Below, one piece after another: positions 57,889-64,000 of a DNA stretch of 64,000 nt. The translations under genes and the position numbers were made by a program. Source of the stretch: Rhodoflexus caldus (GTDB taxonomy: Bacteria; Bacteroidota; Bacteroidia; Cytophagales; Thermoflexibacteraceae); contig NZ_JAJPRF010000013.1 in NCBI RefSeq assembly GCF_021206925.1, positions 28,707 to 92,706 of the forward strand. Reading direction: 5' to 3'. The notes under the pieces were generated by a model, which saw nothing but the letters and a program-made list of their open reading frames with translations, did not search any database and had not been told where the DNA came from. Positions within the stretch are counted from its first letter, which is position 1. Each line of letters starts with the position of its first letter.

Positions 57889-59157
57889 CTACAATCTCGC
57901 CGTTACCTGCGATTTATCGTAGAAGCCCTTCACATCGTAAATCACTGTCTTTTCGTGCTTCAATGAGTTGAGCTCCAAGTCTTTGAACTCTTTGTGTGCC
58001 ACGGCAAGAATAACTGCATCGTAGGTGCCGCCAATGCTCGGCAGCAAGTCAATGCCGTATTCGTGGCGAACTTCCTCGGGGCTTGCCCACGGGTCATATA
58101 CATCCACGTGTGTACCGAATTCCTTCAATTCGCGGATAACGTCAATCACTTTGGAGTTTCTGATATCGGGGCAGTTTTCTTTGAAAGTAATGCCTAATAC
58201 GAGCACTCTTGCGGTTTTAATATTGGTGCTTTTGTGAATCATCAGCTTCACTACCTTTTGGGCGATAAAGGTGCCCATGTTGTCGTTGATGCGCCTGCCC
58301 GACAAAATAACCTGCGGGTGATAGCCGATGCTTTCTGCCTTGTGTGTGAGGTAGTACGGGTCAACGCCGATGCAGTGCCCCCCCACCAAACCGGGCGAAA
58401 AGGGCAGAAAATTCCACTTCGTGCGAGCACTGGTGAGTACTTCCTTCGTATCAATACCCATTCGGTCAAAAATAAGTGCCAGCTCGTTCACAAAGGCAAT
58501 ATTGATATCGCGCTGGGCATTTTCAATAACTTTGGAGGCTTCTGCCACCTTAATAGAGGGTGCTAAATGTGTGCCTGCATCAATAATGGAGGCATACAAT
58601 GCCTGAATTGTTTGGGCAGCCTCCGGCGTACTGCCGCTGACTACCTTTTTGATTTTGCGGATGGTGTGTTCCTTGTCGCCGGGGTTGATTCGCTCGGGCG
58701 AATAGCCGCAGAAAAAGTCCTGATTGAACTTCAGGCCGCTTTGCTTTTCCAAAATCGGCACACAGTCTTCCTCGGTACATCCCGGATAAACGGTAGATTC
58801 GTAAATCACGATGTCGCCTTTTTTAAGGGCTTTCCCGACCGTCGTGCTTGCCGAAATAATCGGCCTTAAATCCGGTTGTTTGTATTCATCTACCGGTGTA
58901 GGCACGGTAACGATGAAAATCGTAGCATTGCGGAGCTCGGCAGGGTCGCTGGTATAGCGAATGTGGGTAGCGGCACGCAAGCTGTCCGAATCTACTTCTA
59001 ATGTGTGGTCGATTCCGTTTTTAAGTTGTTGAATTCTGTTTTCATTGATGTCAAAACCAATAACGGGTTGTTGTTTGCCAAATTCAACGGCCAATGGTAA
59101 ACCTACATAACCAAGTCCAATAACGGCAATTGTTTGTGTGTTAGGGTTGTTAAGCAT
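57889..59157 (-). CDS. UDP-sugar 6-dehydrogenase (TviB/WbpO-like nucleotide-sugar dehydrogenase)
   Basis: A 422-residue UDP-glucose/GDP-mannose dehydrogenase-family enzyme that oxidises C6 of a UDP-sugar to a uronic acid with 2 NAD. The N-terminal Rossmann loop is IGLGYVGLPLAVEF. The central domain has K209 in VAEASKVIENAQRD and catalytic C262 in GGHCIGVDPYYLTH. The C-terminal domain has ITFKENCPDIRNSK. Sequence features (YSPERINPGD, TKWNFLPFSPGLVGGH) fit the UDP-N-acetylhexosamine branch (TviB/WbpO) rather than UDP-glucose dehydrogenase. Its start overlaps the end of the WbpM/PglF-like gene by 8 bp. Confidence 0.9.
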   Translation of the reverse strand: MLNNPNTQTIAVIGLGYVGLPLAVEFGKQQPVIGFDINENRIQQLKNGIDHTLEVDSDSLRAATHIRYTSDPAELRNATIFIVTVPTPVDEYKQPDLRPIISASTTVGKALKKGDIVIYESTVYPGCTEEDCVPILEKQSGLKFNQDFFCGYSPERINPGDKEHTIRKIKKVVSGSTPEAAQTIQALYASIIDAGTHLAPSIKVAEASKVIENAQRDINIAFVNELALIFDRMGIDTKEVLTSARTKWNFLPFSPGLVGGHCIGVDPYYLTHKAESIGYHPQVILSGRRINDNMGTFIAQKVVKLMIHKSTNIKTARVLVLGITFKENCPDIRNSKVIDVIRELKEFGTHVDVYDPWASPEEVRHEYGIDLLPSIGGTYDAVILAVAHKEFKDLELNSLKHEKTVIYDVKGFYDKSQVTARL

Positions 59158-61093
59158 GGGAAACTGTATTAACAGGGATTAAAATTTTCTCTTTATCCAA
59201 TTTCTGATAAACAGAGTTGTTGCTGATATATTCGGGGATAGCTTTCTTCATAATGCGCACCATTTCCATACTGTCCCTTTTTTCCAGCGCATTTCGGAAT
59301 GCTTCCATGTAGGCACTGACGGTGTTGTACGTATAGCTCAACTTATCTTGACCAATCATAATTTTAGGATGATAGGTCCTAGTTAGCCCTTCCGAATCGG
59401 TCAGCAGTTCTTCTATCAGTTTTTCGCCGGGGCGCAATCCCGTAAAATGGATGGCGATATCTTTATCAGGTTCATAGCCTGCCAAACGAATCATTTTTTT
59501 CGCCAAATCAACAATTTTCACGGGCTTACCCATGTCAAATATAAAAATTTGTCCGGCAGCACCCATTGTGCTTGCTTCTAATATTAATTGACAAGCCTCG
59601 GGGATGGTCATAAAATAGCGGGTAATTTTGGGCGATGTTACGGTAACGGGGCCGCCTGCCTCTATCTGCTTCTTAAATCGCGGAATTACGGAACCGTCTG
59701 AGCCCAATACGTTGCCGAAACGCGTAATAATGAATTGCGTATTCGTGTTCATGATGCTTCGGTTGAGCGCCTGCACATAAATCTCTGCCATGCGCTTAGA
59801 TGCCCCCATCACATTGGTCGGATTCACTGCCTTGTCGGTAGAAACCATTACAAAACGCTCTGCCTGATACTTTACGGCAAGGTCTGCCACTATTTTAGTT
59901 CCAATAATATTGTTTTTTACTGCCTCACACGGGTGTGCTTCCAGCATGGGCACGTGCTTGTATGCGGCGGCATGATAGACAATGTCGGGTTTGTATTGCA
60001 TAAAAACTTCCTCCATTCTGGGCAAGGACGCTATGTTGGCCAATACAGGTACAACATCATCAAAAAATACCTCTTCCTGAATGGCCAGATGCAACTCGTG
60101 CAGCGGCGACTCGGCCTTATCCAGAATAATGAGTTGTACAGGGTTCAGATGGGCTATTTGGCGGACAAGTTCGCGCCCGATGGAGCCGGCAGCACCCGTA
60201 ACAAGCACTTTGCGACCTTTCACAAATTGCATGATGTGCCTGCTGTTCAATACTATCGGGTCGCGTTCCAACAAGTCTTCAATGTTGATTTGCTGCAATT
60301 GTTTTACCTGAAAACTGCCACCCGACCACAAGTGAACCGGAGGAATTTTCAGCACCTCCAAACCCATTTGCAGGCAATAGTCCGCAAAAGCCTGATACTT
60401 ACCTGTCAGTGTGTTTTGCGCAATCACCACTTTGTGCACGCCGTATTTTTGGATAATCTGGTCAAGTTGCTCATGGTTGCTGATTACACGGATGCCATCC
60501 AGCAACTTATAGGTAGTCGTAGGGTCTTCATCAAAAAATGCCACGATACGATAGTTAAACAATGCATCATTTTCCATGGTGCGCTTAGTGGCAAGTGCCC
60601 AATTGCTTGCCCCGCATATCACCACATTAACCTTTCTTTGCTGCGACACTTGTTGCTCCGGCTTCACATACCGATAAAATATGACCAGCCCAAACCGATA
60701 AGCCAGCATCAATACAAGCGTAAGTATTGCACAAATAACGGCTATCGAAAAAGAATAAGCGTGGCTCATCTGAGGTACTATGCTTGCGTAATACACCATC
60801 ACAATGATGGCATCGCTTACCACTAAGGCAGAAAAGATGCGCATAACATCGTGTACACCGGCATATCTGATAATACCTGAGTACGTTTTAAAATAATAAA
60901 ACGCAATACCTCTGGCAATAACAATCACTAACAAAGTAGCAGGGATTGCTTCTACTATATCGCTTCTCACCTCCATATTGAACCGCAATGCAACGGCTGC
61001 CACGAAGGCGAAAACAGACAGAAATAAATCGATGGATGCTATCGGCATTTGATGCATGAATGCACGATTAAGCAACTTTTTAACATTTTCCAT
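59150..61093 (-). CDS. Membrane UDP-GlcNAc 4,6-dehydratase (PglF/WbpM/CapD-like)
   Basis: A 647-residue protein. Four transmembrane helices lie in the first ~140 residues. A first Rossmann-like region spans ~155-260 (VVICGASNWALATK). The SDR catalytic domain starts at ~295 (LVTGAAGSIGRELV). The usual Tyr of the YxxxK pair is methionine: M429 and K433 (NPTNVMGASKRMAE), with S418/T419 upstream, which is the S-M-K signature of WbpM-type C6 dehydratases. It makes the 4-keto-6-deoxy intermediate for bacillosamine-type sugars. The downstream dehydrogenase is coupled by an 8-bp overlap; upstream genes encode the matching aminotransferase and acetyltransferase. Confidence 0.93.
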   Translation of the reverse strand: MENVKKLLNRAFMHQMPIASIDLFLSVFAFVAAVALRFNMEVRSDIVEAIPATLLVIVIARGIAFYYFKTYSGIIRYAGVHDVMRIFSALVVSDAIIVMVYYASIVPQMSHAYSFSIAVICAILTLVLMLAYRFGLVIFYRYVKPEQQVSQQRKVNVVICGASNWALATKRTMENDALFNYRIVAFFDEDPTTTYKLLDGIRVISNHEQLDQIIQKYGVHKVVIAQNTLTGKYQAFADYCLQMGLEVLKIPPVHLWSGGSFQVKQLQQINIEDLLERDPIVLNSRHIMQFVKGRKVLVTGAAGSIGRELVRQIAHLNPVQLIILDKAESPLHELHLAIQEEVFFDDVVPVLANIASLPRMEEVFMQYKPDIVYHAAAYKHVPMLEAHPCEAVKNNIIGTKIVADLAVKYQAERFVMVSTDKAVNPTNVMGASKRMAEIYVQALNRSIMNTNTQFIITRFGNVLGSDGSVIPRFKKQIEAGGPVTVTSPKITRYFMTIPEACQLILEASTMGAAGQIFIFDMGKPVKIVDLAKKMIRLAGYEPDKDIAIHFTGLRPGEKLIEELLTDSEGLTRTYHPKIMIGQDKLSYTYNTVSAYMEAFRNALEKRDSMEMVRIMKKAIPEYISNNSVYQKLDKEKILIPVNTVSHA

Positions 61094-61631
61094 ACATAAA
61101 AAATTTAATGTATTATAAATGGCTATATAAAGATATAAATAGATTTCAAATTGAAAATTTTTATCATTTTTTTATCTTTATTAAAAAAATACAACACTAT
61201 TTAGAATCCACGTCCTACAAAACCACATCTAAAATAGTTAAAACAGCACTTTTATAGATAATATGAGCAATAACTATCGTAATTATACAATACCATGTCT
61301 TATCCATAAGCTATATTAAAAAGCAATTAAGCAAATAAAATTAATGTAATATTTGTTCAATTTTTAGCAAAATTTTATCTATTAAATACTTTTTAGAAAG
61401 GATTACTATTGTTGATATTTTATAAAAAACGATTGATTTGCATTCTTTTTTTGGATACAAAAGCCCACCACGTCCGAATTTTTTCGGACGACACTTTCAC
61501 AACCGAATAACTAAGACAACTTAATTTTGAGGTAGTTACAGCATACCCCTTACAGACCGTATGAATAGGTAACTATTGATAAATCGGGAAGGGTATGCTA
61601 AACTCTGTTTTGCATGTGCTTTAGCCGGCTG
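61094..61631. other. AT-rich 538-bp gap with one hairpin
   Basis: It is very AT-rich with no supported gene. A hairpin CGTCCGAA/TTCGGACG with a TTTT loop is at 61471-61490. It separates the aminotransferase and dehydratase genes and presumably holds the promoter of the latter. Confidence 0.5.
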
Positions 61632-62792
61632 CTATATCCACACCGCATTGGTTTTTACGCTTTCTGCCGCTTCGCGAATTCTGGCGCGGTCTTCAGGCGT
61701 AAGATTAGAGCCGGAAGGTAAGCACAAGCCCCGTTCAAACAGGAACTCCGAGGTACCGTCGCCATAGAAAGGACAGTCAGCATAAATGGGTTGCAGGTGC
61801 ATCGGCTTCCAAAGCGGACGCGATTCTATGTTATCTGCCGCCAGTGCCAAGCGCATATCCTCACGGGTAAAGCCTGCCTCCTCGGGGTCTATCAGAATAC
61901 AGGAAAGCCAACGATTGGCCAGCACCCCTTTTGGTTCGCGCAGGAACGATACACCCGGCCACCTGCCCAACCATGACTCATAAAAATCATGATTGGCGCG
62001 CCGCTGTGCTACCCGTTGGTCAAGAACTTCTATCTGACCTCTGCCAATAGCCGCGCAGACGTTACTCATCCGATAATTGTAGCCAATCTGCGTGTGCTGA
62101 TAGTGTGGTGCAGCATCTCGCGCCTGTGTGGCCAAGAATCGGGCTTTTTCTATCCATTCTTTGTTGTTGGAAAGCAGCGCCCCGCCGCCCGAAGTGGTAA
62201 TAATTTTATTGCCGTTAAATGAAAAAATACTCATATCGCCAAGCGTGCCACATGGCCGCCCGTAATAAACGCTGCCCAAGGCTTCTGCCGCATCTTCTAT
62301 CAGAGGGATGTCATACTCGCGGGCAATGGCCAGTATTTCGTCGGCTTGTGCGGGCATCCCGTACAAATGCACATAGATAATAGCTTTGGGTTTTTTACCA
62401 CGACGCAGGCGGTCTTTAATAGCGGCACGAAGATGCACGGGACTCATATTCCATGTGTCGGATTCACTGTCCACAAAAACAGGCGATGCACCCAAATAAA
62501 CTATCGGGTTAGATGTGCCGCAAAAAGTCATTGATTGGCAAATAACCTCATCGCCTTGGCCTACACCCAACAGAATGAGTGCCAGATGAATGGCTGCCGT
62601 TCCCGAGCTGAGCGCTGCAACGTGAGCCGCACCCGTATAATTCTGTAAATCGTGTTCAAAGCCATCCACATGAGGTCCCAGCGGGGCTATCCAGTTTTCG
62701 TCGAATGCCTGATTAACATAACGGCGTTCGTGCTCGCCCATATGCGGCGAAGAGAGCCAAATCCTTGATTGGCCGGAAGTCGAAGTTTGCAT
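61632..62792 (-). CDS. DegT/DnrJ/EryC1/StrS aminotransferase (PglE-like)
   Basis: A 386-residue PLP-dependent sugar aminotransferase. The PLP lysine is K196 in FSFNGNKIITTSGGG. SSGTAAIHLAL forms the phosphate-binding site and EDAAEALGS carries the PLP-contacting aspartate. It would aminate the 4-keto sugar made by the adjacent PglF/WbpM-like dehydratase, giving a UDP-4-amino-4,6-dideoxy sugar. It is followed upstream on the same strand by a PglD-like acetyltransferase, so the trio matches the UDP-di-N-acetyl-bacillosamine pathway. Confidence 0.92.
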   Translation of the reverse strand: MQTSTSGQSRIWLSSPHMGEHERRYVNQAFDENWIAPLGPHVDGFEHDLQNYTGAAHVAALSSGTAAIHLALILLGVGQGDEVICQSMTFCGTSNPIVYLGASPVFVDSESDTWNMSPVHLRAAIKDRLRRGKKPKAIIYVHLYGMPAQADEILAIAREYDIPLIEDAAEALGSVYYGRPCGTLGDMSIFSFNGNKIITTSGGGALLSNNKEWIEKARFLATQARDAAPHYQHTQIGYNYRMSNVCAAIGRGQIEVLDQRVAQRRANHDFYESWLGRWPGVSFLREPKGVLANRWLSCILIDPEEAGFTREDMRLALAADNIESRPLWKPMHLQPIYADCPFYGDGTSEFLFERGLCLPSGSNLTPEDRARIREAAESVKTNAVWI

Positions 62793-63113
62793 AAAGTTGT
62801 AGTTCTATATATAATGGTACAAGTAGCAGCAAGTATAACTTAGCTATTGCAATATATAAAAGGTTTGAAATATGCGCAAAATAATAATAAATATTACATT
62901 AAAAATTTTAAAAAAAACAGCCGAATTTTTGAGTAGAGTCTGCGAACAGCCTACTGTAAATGAGCATAAAAAAAGCACACCTTATGGTATGCTGCGTTTT
63001 TTATCAGTATTTTCAAGTGCTTGGATTAGATTTTATATAAATAAAAAAGCATTAAAAAATTACGTACATATAATAATGAAAGGAAAAACTATAAATAACA
63101 ATAAAAGGAATAA
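62793..63113. other. AT-rich 320-bp gap
   Basis: It is low in GC with many A runs. A weak hairpin with one mismatch (GCACACC/GGTATGC) flanked by A- and T-tracts is near 62975-62991 and could end transcription. No gene is supported. Confidence 0.45.
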
Positions 63114-63758
63114 TTACGCAGTATGTAGCCAACCCTGTACTCTGGCAGGTACGCCATATGCTTTTGTAAAAGGTGGAATATTACTTACAACCATACTTTG
63201 CCCGCCAATAACAGCGCCCTGCCCTATGCGGGCATGCTGCCGCGTGGCAACCCCGATGCCCACGTCCACACATTCTTCCACGTAGGTAAAGCCTGCAAAG
63301 TTTACCCCCGGGGCTAAGGTGCTGAACGACGAAATAGTGCAATTATGCCCGATGGCGCAATTCATGTTCATGATGACAAAGTCGCCAATGAAGGTTTCGT
63401 GATTGACCGACACGCCCGGGTAGATGATGCTGCCTTTGCCAACGCTTACCCCGTGCGAAAGCCACGCGTTTTTTGACACAAAAGCAGGAAAATCATACCC
63501 GCCCGCTGCAATTTTTTCGCATATTTTCCTGCGGATAGTCGGTGAGGCTATGCCTACGGCAACGGCAGTTCCTAAGGGGGCAAAATCGGCGATTTGGTCG
63601 GAAGTGCCCAGCACTTCATAGCCGAATATCCGCCGCCCGATTTTCTGCTTGTCGTCGTCCAAAAAGCCGATGATGCGGTAAGGCTGTGCGAAAAGGTCAA
63701 GGTTATAGGCTAAAAACCCGCCGACATTACCCGCCCCGATGATGACTAATGGTTTCAT
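63114..63758 (-). CDS. PglD-like sugar O/N-acetyltransferase
   Basis: A 214-residue protein of the NeuD/PglD group. The N-terminal Rossmann-like sugar-nucleotide domain begins MKPLVIIGAGNVGG. The C-terminal left-handed beta-helix has hexapeptide repeats (IIYPGVSVNHETFIGDFVIM, with the catalytic-type His, to VVSNIPPFTKAYGVPA). It uses acetyl-CoA to acetylate a UDP-4-amino sugar, the last step of UDP-di-N-acetyl-bacillosamine synthesis. ATG at 63758 is chosen; the 33 codons before it lack similarity. It is first of the minus-strand glycan genes here. Confidence 0.88.
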   Translation of the reverse strand: MKPLVIIGAGNVGGFLAYNLDLFAQPYRIIGFLDDDKQKIGRRIFGYEVLGTSDQIADFAPLGTAVAVGIASPTIRRKICEKIAAGGYDFPAFVSKNAWLSHGVSVGKGSIIYPGVSVNHETFIGDFVIMNMNCAIGHNCTISSFSTLAPGVNFAGFTYVEECVDVGIGVATRQHARIGQGAVIGGQSMVVSNIPPFTKAYGVPARVQGWLHTA

Positions 63759-63882
63759 AAATAATGCAAACTGTTTACTAATTGCTTGATAATCAGCAAT
63801 TTTTGAATAAAAAACAAAATGAAACGTCAGCGCAAAATGCGCATCTTTGAATCGCATTTTTACGATGCGAATATAACACGAA

Positions 63883-64000
63883 GAGGCTGTCCAAAAAGTC
63901 TGGATAGCCTCTAATTAATTGATTATCTTTGCTTTGCAAGCAGTATATAAGTGCATGGGCAAAGTAGTCTTTAAGCAGCGACCGGGCAAAAGTCCCGAAC
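63883..64000 (+). mobile_element. Left end of an insertion sequence (partial)
   Basis: GAGGCTGTCCAAAAAGTC at 63883 looks like the terminal inverted repeat of Bacteroidota IS elements. It pairs with GGATAGCCTC at 63902-63911 as a hairpin with one mismatch. A transposase-like start follows at 63955. The right end lies outside the window. Confidence 0.6.
63955..64000 (+). CDS. Start of a probable transposase (partial, cut by window end)
   Basis: Only 15 codons are visible (MGKVVFKQRPGKSPN). The beginning resembles IS1182-type transposases of Bacteroidota, and the position just inside an IS-like end supports this. The frame runs off the window. Confidence 0.5.
   Translation, partial: MGKVVFKQRPGKSPE

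Noticed and set aside
59735..60826. 363-codon plus-strand frame opposite the PglF-like gene
   Set aside because: Antisense shadow of a strongly supported dehydratase; cysteine/histidine-rich composition is typical of shadows.
62872..63285. 137-codon plus-strand frame over the gap and the end of the PglD-like gene
   Set aside because: The first part is AT-rich lysine/isoleucine sequence without pattern and the rest is antisense to a well-supported acetyltransferase gene.

Overview
The window looks like chromosomal DNA of a Bacteroidota member, most likely order Cytophagales. GC in genes is near 50% and intergenic DNA is AT-rich. Lineage markers are type IX secretion (T9SS) sorting domains of both kinds (ends of the 47-5368 and 41815-48519 genes), a Hc1-type histone-like protein, a UpxY/NusG paralogue, Bacteroidota-type T6SS components and a promoter matching the TAnnTTTG -7 box. 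The species cannot be named. No rRNA, tRNA or CRISPR array was seen.

Layout. 0-5.4 kb: a giant repeat-built T9SS surface protein. 5.4-14 kb: an ArsR/DUF6428 metalloid-type operon, a cytochrome c, a creatininase-like amidohydrolase, a Tat-exported Gfo/Idh/MocA oxidoreductase, two molybdenum-cofactor maturation genes (XdhC, MocA), a TssO-like membrane protein, the iron-sulfur subunit of a molybdenum hydroxylase, an HMA protein and a single-domain response regulator. 14-24.4 kb: a TssK-like T6SS baseplate protein, GtrA, a hybrid histidine kinase, a WbuC cupin and a very large CheB-CheR-PAS protein. 24.4-33.5 kb: a propeller-cupredoxin protein, three overlapping unknown ORFs, UpxY, the large molybdenum hydroxylase subunit, a Hc1 histone and a PIN-type toxin-antitoxin pair. 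33.8-41.5 kb: a ClpV/TssH ATPase, an ABC ATPase, DUF779 and a three-gene set matching UbiA (DPPR synthase), DprE1 and DprE2 of the mycobacterial decaprenyl-phospho-arabinose pathway. 41.8-53.5 kb: a 2234-aa T9SS esterase with PA14 and repeated unknown domains, an acyltransferase, an EEP-family protein, a GT39-like membrane glycosyltransferase and an ABC-2 permease. 53.5-57.6 kb: a small XRE regulator with two palindromic operators, a LexA/CI-like S24 repressor facing a membrane zinc-finger gene across an array of five operator-like sites, a second zinc-finger gene and an aquaglyceroporin. 57.9-63.8 kb: a minus-strand nucleotide-sugar cluster (PglD-, PglE-, PglF/WbpM-like plus a UDP-sugar dehydrogenase). 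The last 118 bp look like the left end of an insertion sequence with the start of its transposase.

How the genes may work together. XdhC, MocA and the two IorA/IorB-like subunits form one molybdenum (probably MCD) enzyme system although they are spread over 21 kb. TssO?, TssK and TssH are scattered parts of a T6SS whose remaining genes must lie elsewhere. The UbiA-DprE1-DprE2 set predicts a polyprenyl-phosphate pentose donor, and the GT39-like and GtrA proteins are candidate users or flippases. The 57.9-63.8 kb genes predict a UDP-di-N-acetyl-bacillosamine-type sugar plus a uronic acid sugar. Intergenic regions carry several families of dispersed hairpin repeats. The most system-like undescribed locus is 53.5-56.6 kb, with two regulators, clear operators and two proteins sharing a CxxC-x13/14-CxxxC finger.
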